7,815 nucleotides of DNA from Methanomassiliicoccales archaeon PtaU1.Bin030 (GTDB lineage Archaea; Thermoplasmatota; Thermoplasmata; Methanomassiliicoccales; Methanomassiliicoccaceae): contig MVRB01000153.1 of NCBI GenBank assembly GCA_002067635.1, positions 1 through 7,815 on the forward strand, written 5' to 3'. Under the pieces are notes generated by a model. The model did not search any database. It was not told the origin of the DNA and worked only from the letters and a program-made list of their open reading frames with translations. Positions within the stretch are counted from its first letter, which is position 1, and every line of letters begins with the position of its first letter. Below, in pieces: positions 1 to 4,683 of this stretch. Position numbers and translations under genes: made by a program.

Positions 1-822
1 TTCGCCTTCCTCGGCCCCAACGGGGCGGGGAAGACGACCACCATGCGCGTTGTCCTCGGCCTACTGGACGCCAACGCCGGGGAGGCGCTGGTCCTCGGAG
101 AGGACCTATCCAGGTCCAAGGAGATGAGGCGCAAGGTGGGGGTACTGTTCGAGCGGCACGGCCTGTACGAGCGCCTGACGGTGCGGAACAACCTCGACCA
201 CTACGCCCGCCTGTTCAGCATACCCGACCGGCAGCGGAAGGTAGGGGAGGTGCTGGAAGAGGTGGGCCTGGAGGAGCGCGGAGATGACATGGTGCACACA
301 CTGTCCACCGGCCTCAAGAGGAGAGCGGGCCTCGCACGGGCATTGCTCGGAGAACCGGAGGTGCTGTTCCTAGACGAGCCGACGAGCAGCCTTGACCCCC
401 AGGCCCAGAAGGACTTTCGGACCATAATCCAGGACCTCAGTGCCAAGAGGAGGATGACGGTGTTCCTGAACACCCACAATCTGGACGAGGTGCAGCGCAT
501 CTGCAGCCGCGTGGCCATCCTGGACCGTGGGAGCGTAAAGCTCAGCGGGACCATGGAGGAGATACGCTCTCCCAAGAGCATCGAGGTGGAGGTTGTGCTG
601 GCCTCAGAGGATGGGGCGAGGGAGGCGGTGTCCCGACTTCTCACTGACAGCAGGGTCATGGGGGCGGAGCGCAAAGGCTCAACCGTGGACATGTCCCTCA
701 GGAGCCCGCTGTGGGTCAAGGAGCTGGTGGCATGGGGGCTGGACATCAAGGAATACAAGATACGCAATCTCTCCCTCGACGAGGTGTACTTCGAGGTTTT
801 AGGCCAGGGGGTGACCGCGTGA
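1..822 (+). CDS. ABC-2 type transporter ATP-binding protein, 5' end missing
   Basis: This is the nucleotide-binding subunit of an ABC exporter. It hydrolyses ATP to drive the membrane subunit encoded next. The reading frame is open from base 1, so the true start lies left of the window; the first ATG (43) falls just after the Walker A motif and cannot be the start. Of 273 visible residues, Walker A is GPNGAGKTT (5-13), the signature loop is LSTGLKRR (about 101-108), Walker B is VLFLDEP (about 121-127), the D-loop is SSLDP, and the switch histidine is in NTHNLDEV (about 159). The Q-loop position reads FERHGLY, with Glu where Gln is usual. Residues from about 190 to the end form the extra C-terminal domain common in DrrA/CcmA-like ATPases. 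The stop overlaps the permease start by 4 bases (GTGA), so the two are translationally coupled. The family is clear; the substrate is unknown. Confidence 0.95.
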   Translation, partial: FAFLGPNGAGKTTTMRVVLGLLDANAGEALVLGEDLSRSKEMRRKVGVLFERHGLYERLTVRNNLDHYARLFSIPDRQRKVGEVLEEVGLEERGDDMVHTLSTGLKRRAGLARALLGEPEVLFLDEPTSSLDPQAQKDFRTIIQDLSAKRRMTVFLNTHNLDEVQRICSRVAILDRGSVKLSGTMEEIRSPKSIEVEVVLASEDGAREAVSRLLTDSRVMGAERKGSTVDMSLRSPLWVKELVAWGLDIKEYKIRNLSLDEVYFEVLGQGVTA

Positions 823-1487
823 GCGTCATGCTCACCGTCGCCAGGAAGGAGCTCCTGGAGCTGAGAAGCAACAAGCGGGTGCTGGCATCTATCGTATTGT
901 TCGCTATGGTCTTCGCGTGGGTCAACTCCTCGGTCTTCTCTGAGCTCCAGTGGATCTTCTTGTCCACCCTTATCGGTATGTATGCCGCCTTCAGCCTCTC
1001 GGGCCAGGCGTTCAACCAGGAGAAGATGTTCGGTACATTGGAGACGCAGTTCTGTGGTCCGTTGGAGGTCCGCGACCTGTGGACCGGCAAGATACTGGGA
1101 ACGTTGATACCGGCGGTGCTCATCGCCTATGCCGCCGCTTCCGTCAGCGTCCTCCTGGTCATCACCCAGGGCTCTGAGGTCGGCGTGAGCCTCCCCTCGA
1201 TCATTTACGTCGTGGCCGTGCTACCGGCACTGGTCGCGTCCTTCATAGGCCTCATGGGGTTCATTCAGTTGAACTTCGAGGCCCGCATGACACGGATGCT
1301 CAGCATGGCCGTCATGGTCCTCATCATCTTCATGCTGACGAGCATGATATCGCTCCAGATGTCCGGTTCGATGTCCTGGACGAGCATCGTCCTCATTGCC
1401 GTGGTGGCCGCTGGCCTGCTGACGCTGCCCGCCCTGCTGGTGAACCGCCTCAGCAAGGAGCGCATCATCCTCACGAGCGAGGGGTGA
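819..1487 (+). CDS. ABC-2 type transporter permease, 222 aa
   Basis: This is the integral membrane subunit paired with the upstream ATPase. I chose GTG at 819 because it overlaps the ATPase stop (GTGA) and has a GGGGGTGA ribosome site just upstream; ATG at 828 (codon 4) is the alternative. The N-terminus is a short amphipathic stretch (ARKELLELRSNKR). About six hydrophobic segments follow, near residues 21-38, 44-61, 96-117, 127-150, 160-180 and 188-207, and the protein ends in a short basic tail. A cytoplasmic loop between the second and third helices carries FNQEKMFGTLETQFCGPLE. That resembles the E(R/K)-xxGTLE-xL motif of ABC-2 permeases, which contacts the ATPase. At 222 residues it is a compact half-size permease likely to work as a dimer. 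Nothing in the sequence identifies the cargo (lipid, peptide, drug or other). Confidence 0.88.
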   Translation: MSVMLTVARKELLELRSNKRVLASIVLFAMVFAWVNSSVFSELQWIFLSTLIGMYAAFSLSGQAFNQEKMFGTLETQFCGPLEVRDLWTGKILGTLIPAVLIAYAAASVSVLLVITQGSEVGVSLPSIIYVVAVLPALVASFIGLMGFIQLNFEARMTRMLSMAVMVLIIFMLTSMISLQMSGSMSWTSIVLIAVVAAGLLTLPALLVNRLSKERIILTSEG

Positions 1488-1489
1488 AC

Positions 1490-1879
1490 ATGGAGCGAGT
1501 TGCCAGAGTAACGTTCGCCGCCTGCTTCATGCTAATACTGGTCACCGTCACCATGATCCTATTGGAGATGGGTGGCGATACTGCCATCACCATCATGGCA
1601 TCGATCGGTTGCGGCCTCCTGTTCTTCTCCATCTTCCGGTGGCAGCTGCTCAGGAAAGGAGAGGTCTTCAGGGACGAGAGGACGCAGAAGATCCACAACT
1701 CGGCCATGGCGTTCTCGTGGTGGATCGCCTACCTCACGCTGGCAGTGGTGACCATACTCAGCTTCGCGAACTTCATCGACATCCCCACCGAATCTTTCAC
1801 CACCATACTGTTCTTCATCATGATCGGCTCATACTGGCTTTTCAAGAGGTACCTCTCGGTGAGGGGAGAGGTGGCATGA
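1490..1879 (+). CDS. DUF2178-like four-helix membrane protein, 129 aa
   Basis: A small membrane protein of unknown biochemical function. Hydrophobic segments lie at about residues 8-26, 32-50, 73-92 and 101-117. Between the second and third is a polar loop with RDERTQKIHNSA (61-72), the DERT-x-KI motif I associate with the DUF2178 family. In my recollection that family often sits beside small Xre-type regulators, as here. ATG at 1490 lies 2 bases after the permease stop and close behind GAGGGGTGA. GTG at 1484 in the same frame would overlap that stop by 4 bases and add two residues. Its own stop overlaps the next start by 4 bases (ATGA). The strict coupling to a DNA-binding protein suggests it may sense a membrane signal and hold or release the regulator. 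That role is inference; the fold and location are well supported. Confidence 0.82.
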   Translation: MERVARVTFAACFMLILVTVTMILLEMGGDTAITIMASIGCGLLFFSIFRWQLLRKGEVFRDERTQKIHNSAMAFSWWIAYLTLAVVTILSFANFIDIPTESFTTILFFIMIGSYWLFKRYLSVRGEVA

Positions 1880-2088
1880 GGAACCGCATCAAGGAGTTCC
1901 GGGCGCGGTACGACATGACCCAGGAGCAGCTAGCAAGAAAGGTGGGCATCTGCCGCGAGACCATCGTGTACCTGGAGAAGAACGCCTACAATCCGTCGCT
2001 GAAGCTCGCGCACCAGATAGCCAAGGCGCTGGGAACTACGCTGGACGAGCTGTACATCTTCGATGAGGAGGATGATAAAATAAAGTGA
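1876..2088 (+). CDS. Xre/Cro-type HTH transcriptional regulator, 70 aa
   Basis: A minimal DNA-binding protein consisting of one helix-turn-helix domain and almost nothing else. The pattern of the YgzD/Xre group is clear: IKEFRARYDMTQEQLA (5-20) leads into the first HTH helix, GICRETIVYLEKN (24-36) is the turn and recognition helix, YNPSLKLAHQIAKAL (38-52) follows, and LDELYIF (57-63) closes the domain before an acidic tail. A cysteine (C26) stands where Ser is usual at the start of the recognition helix. The start overlaps the upstream stop (ATGA) and is preceded by AGAGGTGG. With no ligand domain of its own, the protein probably takes its signal from the coupled DUF2178-like membrane protein. 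It plausibly regulates this same operon, whose promoter lies outside the window. Confidence 0.93.
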   Translation: MRNRIKEFRARYDMTQEQLARKVGICRETIVYLEKNAYNPSLKLAHQIAKALGTTLDELYIFDEEDDKIK

Positions 2089-2120
2089 TGACGGGCAGGG
2101 CCCGGAAAGCGTTTATGAAA
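2076..2120. terminator. Convergent intergenic hairpin with T-rich flanks
   Basis: Two operons converge here. A 5-bp perfect stem with a 3-base loop (CGGGC-AGG-GCCCG, 2092-2104) sits just after the regulator's stop. Plus-strand transcripts then meet GCGTTTATGAAATCGTTT. Minus-strand transcripts leaving ndk meet TTTATTTTATC, which lies over the 3' end of the regulator gene (2076-2086). T-rich tracts are what archaeal RNA polymerase usually needs to stop, so this may terminate both strands. The T runs are short and no in vivo end is known. The same hairpin also has a GA on each side, as in a kink-turn (see findings). Confidence 0.4.
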
Positions 2121-2124
2121 TCGT

Positions 2125-2574
2125 TTACTCCAGGTACCAGGGGTCCAGGCTGCGGCTCCAGTTCTGGAGCTCGTAGTCGTTGAAGAACAGCTCGATCTCC
2201 CGCCGCGCTGACTCGGGACCGTCAGAGCCGTGGATGAGGTTCCGGCCGGTCTGCTGGGCGTAGTCGCCGCGGATGGTGCCGACGGCGGCGTTCTGGGGGT
2301 TGGTGGCGCCCATCATGGTCCGCATGGCGGCGATGATGTTCTCGCCCTCCCAAACCATCACGAGCACGGGACCGGAGGTCATGTACTCGATCAGGCCGGG
2401 GAAGAACGGCTTGCCCTTGTGCTCACCGTAATGGCGCTCCGCGAGCTCCTTGGGGATGCGCATGAACTTCATGGCCACGGGCTTGAACCCCTTGGCCTCG
2501 ATGCGCGCCAGGATCTCGCCCATGAGCCCGCGCTGCACAGCATCGGGCTTGAGCATCACGAACGTGCGCTCCAT
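2125..2574 (-). CDS. ndk: Nucleoside diphosphate kinase, 149 aa
   Basis: Transfers the terminal phosphate of a nucleoside triphosphate to a nucleoside diphosphate through a phosphohistidine, balancing cytoplasmic NTP and dNTP pools. The protein starts MERTFVMLKPDAVQR and has normal length for the family. The catalytic motif is NLIHGSD, with the active histidine at 115. Other expected active-site residues are visible: K9 (MLKPD), R85, T91 (ATNP), R102 (IRGD) and N112. The C-terminus SLDPWYLE is also typical. I chose ATG at 2574 because the family alignment begins there and AAGGAGTGAG lies 7-8 bases upstream. The open frame upstream to 2655 is only the shadow of rpl24e. The gene is last in the L7Ae operon, 7 bases after rpl24e, an order common in archaea. 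There, infB often follows; here the operon ends and a convergent operon begins. Confidence 0.97.
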   Translation of the reverse strand: MERTFVMLKPDAVQRGLMGEILARIEAKGFKPVAMKFMRIPKELAERHYGEHKGKPFFPGLIEYMTSGPVLVMVWEGENIIAAMRTMMGATNPQNAAVGTIRGDYAQQTGRNLIHGSDGPESARREIELFFNDYELQNWSRSLDPWYLE

Positions 2575-2581
2575 GGGAGGC

Positions 2582-2890
2582 TCACTCCTTCTTCTTGGGA
2601 GCGGACGCCTTCTTCCGGCGGACCTTGCTGGCGGTGATCTTCTTGATCTTCTCATCAGCAGGGGCGGCGGCCTCTTCCTTGGGCGCAGCGGCGGCCAGGG
2701 TGATCTCCTTCTCCCTCTTGGCCGCGCGGGTCCAGGTGGTCCTCCGGGGGATCCTGCCCAGCTCGATCATGTTCTTGTAGCATTTGTTGGTATCGAACGA
2801 TAGCACCGTGCCGTCCTTCTTGACGAACAGCTTGCCGGTGCCGGGTTCCATCTCCGCTCCGCAAAAGGAGCAGACCCTTCTCTCGACCAT
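2582..2890 (-). CDS. rpl24e: Large-subunit ribosomal protein eL24 (L24e), 102 aa, altered zinc site
   Basis: A protein of the 50S subunit in archaea and eukaryotes. The N-terminal 50 residues are a normal L24e domain: CSFCG (7-11), PGTGKLFVKKDGTVL (16-30), NKCYKNM (35-41), RIPRRTTWT. The zinc finger normally has four cysteines. Here C7, C10 and C37 are kept, but the third position is Asp (D33, in SFDTNKC where FCSSKC is usual). From about residue 58 the protein continues in an Ala/Lys/Glu-rich tail ending in KKASAPKKKE. Most archaeal L24e proteins I recall are about 55-70 residues and stop before this point; the tail is reminiscent of eukaryotic eL24. I chose ATG at 2890 because GGTGATC lies just upstream, 5 bases after the rps28e stop; GTG at 2899 would overlap that gene. 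The call is secure. Whether the metal site still works is not. Confidence 0.95.
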   Translation of the reverse strand: MVERRVCSFCGAEMEPGTGKLFVKKDGTVLSFDTNKCYKNMIELGRIPRRTTWTRAAKREKEITLAAAAPKEEAAAPADEKIKKITASKVRRKKASAPKKKE

Positions 2891-2895
2891 TAAGA

Positions 2896-3111
2896 TCACC
2901 GTATGGATAGCTTGCGGGCCTCTCTGGAGGTCTCCCTAAGCATTAATATGTCTCCCATGCGCACGGGGCCCATGATATTGCGGGTGATGATTCGACCCTT
3001 GTCACGGCCCTCGAGCACACGCACCTTGACCTGGGTGGCCTCGCCGGTCATACCAGTACGACCGATGATCTCCACCACTTCCGAAGGTATGCTGCTCTCG
3101 TCCTCAGGCAT
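2896..3111 (-). CDS. rps28e: Small-subunit ribosomal protein eS28 (S28e), 71 aa
   Basis: A small OB-fold protein of the 30S subunit, near the mRNA exit region, found in archaea and eukaryotes. It is full length (71 residues). It has the conserved core EIIGRTGMTGEATQVKVRVL (14-33) and the near-invariant C-terminal block MGPVRMGDILMLRETSREAR (47-66). ATG at 3111 follows a strong ribosome site (GGAGGACT) and lies 16 bases after the L7Ae stop. It ends 5 bases before rpl24e. Nothing unusual is seen in the protein; its place between L7Ae and L24e is the standard archaeal arrangement. Confidence 0.97.
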   Translation of the reverse strand: MPEDESSIPSEVVEIIGRTGMTGEATQVKVRVLEGRDKGRIITRNIMGPVRMGDILMLRETSREARKLSIR

Positions 3112-3127
3112 GTAAAGTCCTCCAGGC

Positions 3128-3499
3128 TCACTGCTTCAGCTTCTTCACCTGCTCGGAGAAGCTGTCCAGCAGGGGCTTGGCCTTTCCAGCGTCCAGTATG
3201 GCGACCGAGGCGGTCGGCTTCTCAAGGCCGACGGCGTGTCCCAGCTCGGCCTTGGACGGAACATAGGCGTAGATGACATTGCGCTCCTCGCACAGGAGGG
3301 GCATGTGAGCAAGGATCTCTGGGGGCTGAACGTCCTCGGCCATAACGACCATCACGGCGTCTCCCCGCTCTACCAACTTGGTCACCTCGTTGGTCCCCTT
3401 GCGTATCTTTCCGGTGTCTCGGGCGGCCTCTACAATCTCGTAGGCCTTGTCCGATAGCTCCTTGGGCATCTCGAAACGAACGAACATTGCTTTTGCCAT
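3128..3499 (-). CDS. rpl7ae: Ribosomal protein L7Ae (eL8), kink-turn RNA-binding protein, 123 aa
   Basis: L7Ae binds kink-turns in RNA. In archaea it works in the 50S subunit, in box C/D and H/ACA guide-RNA particles, and in RNase P. It has normal length for an archaeal L7Ae. The kink-turn contact motif is RKGTNEVTK (33-41). VVMAEDVQPPEI (51-62) and YVPSKAELGHAVG (79-91) are the other family signatures; the last strand is PTASVAIL. ATG at 3499 follows GAGGTGA with a 5-base A-rich spacer, an excellent archaeal site. It is the first gene of the rpl7ae-rps28e-rpl24e-ndk operon. Its leader contains a hairpin flanked by the tandem GA residues of a kink-turn (see 3504-3540), so the protein probably controls translation of its own operon. 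Confidence 0.97.
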   Translation of the reverse strand: MAKAMFVRFEMPKELSDKAYEIVEAARDTGKIRKGTNEVTKLVERGDAVMVVMAEDVQPPEILAHMPLLCEERNVIYAYVPSKAELGHAVGLEKPTASVAILDAGKAKPLLDSFSEQVKKLKQ

Positions 3500-3503
3500 T
3501 TTT

Positions 3504-3540
3504 TCACCTCATTCGGATGTGACACATCCTCATCATTCAT
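3504..3540 (-). promoter_or_regulatory. Candidate kink-turn in the L7Ae leader, overlapping the ribosome binding site
   Basis: In the mRNA, read on the minus strand, a perfect 6-bp stem GGAUGU/ACAUCC (3524-3529 with 3515-3520) closes a GUC loop. Immediately 5' of the stem is GA (3531-3530) and immediately 3' is GA (3514-3513). These are placed to form the tandem sheared G-A and A-G pairs of a kink-turn. The three nucleotides before the 5' GA (GAU, 3534-3532) fit the bulge, with U at the third position. The outer stem is weak: U-A and A-U (3535/3512, 3536/3511), then A-G and G-A mismatches, then wobbles. The 3' side of this outer stem runs into the GAGGTGA ribosome site (3510-3504). L7Ae binding would clamp the outer stem and hide the site. 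Control of L7Ae by a kink-turn in its own leader has been reported in Sulfolobus. The geometry is visible here; regulation is inferred. Confidence 0.6.
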
Positions 3541-3580
3541 CGGTTGCACGAGAATGCAAACAGGCCAAAGAAACAGCCGT

Positions 3581-3595
3581 ATTTATAATTACTTC
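3581..3595 (-). promoter_or_regulatory. TATA-box promoter of the L7Ae operon
   Basis: On the minus strand the sequence reads GGAAGTAATTATAAATAC. AATTATAAAT (3590-3581) is a good archaeal TATA box, and the purine-rich GGAAGTAA before it suits a TFB recognition element. It is the clearest AT-rich island in a GC-rich neighbourhood. Transcription should begin about 25 bases downstream, near 3556-3562, giving a leader of about 60 nt before the L7Ae ATG. A small TTGCA/TGCAA hairpin (3544-3559) lies right at the expected 5' end. Confidence 0.7.
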
Positions 3596-3693
3596 CACCA
3601 CCGCCCACGCTCCAGATTACAGGATGAAGGACACATGTCATCAAGGCGCTGGTCATGGTCCGATCAGTCCGTCGGAGGGGTAGAGTTCGCCTG
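3596..3693. other. Intergenic stretch without recognised content
   Basis: Between the L7Ae promoter and the possible small gene I see no convincing reading frame, tRNA or repeat. No good T-run marks an end for the oxidoreductase operon, so some transcripts may read on into the L7Ae operon, which has the same orientation. A weak TCCGA/TCGGA inverted repeat lies near 3659-3676. Confidence 0.4.
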
Positions 3694-3831
3694 TCATCTC
3701 GCGTGCTTCTGCCGCCACTCGGAGCGCTGCTCGCAGGTGCTTGTAACGATGACGTTGAACATCAGGGGGCCCTCCTGATACCGCCTGTAGAGCGTGATCG
3801 TACGGCCGGTTCGTTTCCAGCATTGCGCCAT
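3694..3831 (-). CDS. Possible small protein of 45 aa, unrecognised
   Basis: An ATG at 3831 opens 45 codons, ending in TGA. About four in five codons end in G or C, as in the clear genes around it, which argues for translation. The predicted peptide is basic and holds two tryptophans and two cysteines (MAQCWKRTGR at the start, SEWRQKHAR at the end). No family is recognised. It begins 12 bases after the TAG stop of the TIM-barrel gene and in the same frame as it. The upstream ribosome site is poor (GGTCGTGG). A strong AGGAGG (3776-3771) instead precedes the in-frame internal ATG at 3762, which would give 22 residues. It could be a coupled small protein, a C-terminal extension reached by TAG readthrough, or chance. 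Confidence 0.35.
   Translation of the reverse strand: MAQCWKRTGRTITLYRRYQEGPLMFNVIVTSTCEQRSEWRQKHAR
3761..3779 (-). promoter_or_regulatory. Hairpin masking an AGGAGG ribosome site
   Basis: The minus-strand RNA reads AUCAGGAGGGCCCCCUGAU. Six pairs, one A-C mismatch and two further G-C pairs can form. The only strong Shine-Dalgarno core in this gap (AGGAGG) would lie inside the stem. It stands 8 bases before the ATG at 3762. The hairpin may control that internal start, or may simply be part of a coding sequence. Confidence 0.22.
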
Positions 3832-3843
3832 TAATTCCACGAC

Positions 3844-4683
3844 CTACAGCATGCCTCTGACGGCCTTCACTGACTCCCTCAGAGCCTGGGGCGTCTTCAC
3901 TTCCACGAGCACGCGGACGTCATGCTCCCGTGCGAAGGACAGGTAGCCAGGGATATCGAGTATGCCGGTGCCCGGAACCTGGTGGTCGCTCTTGCCGTTG
4001 TAGTCGTGGAGGTGCATGTGCTTCACCCGGTCCACGTGCTTGAACAGCAGCTTCTGCTCGCGGAAATCGCTCCGGGCATCGTGGCCCACGTCCCATGTCA
4101 GATAGAAGGAGTCCATGTAGCACAGCTCGTCGATGGCCTGGGCGATGAACGGAAGGTCGAAGTTGTTCACGTTCTCGGTGCATATTTGCACCCCCGAGGC
4201 CTTGGCCAGGGGGATTATCTCCTTGTAGGCCCTCCACAGGTTGGCGGTGAACTCGTCGATGTACTGCTCGTAGATCCACACCCGGCGGTCGGGGAGGGTG
4301 AAGTATATGCCGGGGCTCATGTGCATGTTGATGACGCGGACCCCCGCCTGGCTGGACCAGCCCAGGGCCTCGCGCATGCGGCTGAGGTGACCGTCTCGCA
4401 CCGTCGGGTGGAGCGAGCCCAGGTCCAGCTCGTCCGGGGAGTGCAGCGTGAACTCGATGCCCGTGCTCCTGGATATGTCCCTCACCTCCAGCGGGTCGAG
4501 GGCCTCGGGGCAGTTGTCGGGCATGTTCATGTTCAGCTCTATGAACGACAGTTCCAGCTCCTGGCATAGGTCTACCAGACGGTGGAGGTCCGGCATCTCG
4601 ATGAGCGCGGGCATGCCGAGGGAGAAGGACATGAGGTCCAGGACACAGTTGCGGTAATTAGTATTTGCCCCTTGCCCCGTCAT
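3844..4683 (-). CDS. Sugar phosphate isomerase/epimerase-like TIM-barrel protein, 279 aa
   Basis: A member of the xylose-isomerase-like/endonuclease-IV-like TIM-barrel superfamily. These proteins use a divalent metal to isomerise, epimerise or dehydrate sugars and related polyols, or to cut DNA. Candidate metal and catalytic residues stand at strand ends: H81 (TLHSPDELD), H121 (NMHMSPG), E170 (CTENVNN), D198 and H201 (TWDVGHDARS), H224/H226/D227 (HMHLHDYNG), H234 and E261 (VLVEVKTP). ATG at 4683 overlaps the beta-subunit stop by 4 bases (ATGA), so I keep it. M18 (4632) is the alternative, because the first 17 residues precede the likely first barrel strand. The exact reaction cannot be read from the sequence. 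Its coupling to the oxidoreductase operon suggests a role in making or recycling that enzyme's substrate or product. The gene stops at TAG. Confidence 0.88.
   Translation of the reverse strand: MTGQGANTNYRNCVLDLMSFSLGMPALIEMPDLHRLVDLCQELELSFIELNMNMPDNCPEALDPLEVRDISRSTGIEFTLHSPDELDLGSLHPTVRDGHLSRMREALGWSSQAGVRVINMHMSPGIYFTLPDRRVWIYEQYIDEFTANLWRAYKEIIPLAKASGVQICTENVNNFDLPFIAQAIDELCYMDSFYLTWDVGHDARSDFREQKLLFKHVDRVKHMHLHDYNGKSDHQVPGTGILDIPGYLSFAREHDVRVLVEVKTPQALRESVKAVRGML

Noticed and set aside
201..767. A 188-codon minus-strand frame opposite the ABC ATPase.
   Set aside because: Ser/Arg-rich antisense shadow; the plus frame has every ABC motif.
711..818. Longer N-terminus for the permease starting at 711.
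   Set aside because: It would overlap the ATPase by over 100 bases in another frame and begin with Gly-rich shadow sequence. GTG 819 has a ribosome site and the 4-base overlap.
2085..2091. A perfect box C (GUGAUGA) after the Xre gene.
   Set aside because: No CUGA box D within guide-RNA distance; kept only as part of the GA-flanked hairpin observation.
3596..3710. A box C/D guide RNA on the minus strand: UGAUGA near 3630, CUGA near 3663 and a GAGAUGA-like box near 3697.
   Set aside because: Spacing between the boxes is too long for archaeal guides, the first box has a mismatch, and no final box D follows.
3922..4569. A 215-codon plus-strand reading frame opposite the TIM-barrel gene.
   Set aside because: It is a low-complexity Val/Leu/His-rich translation of the antisense strand, caused by high GC. 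The minus-strand frame has a clear family and metal motifs.
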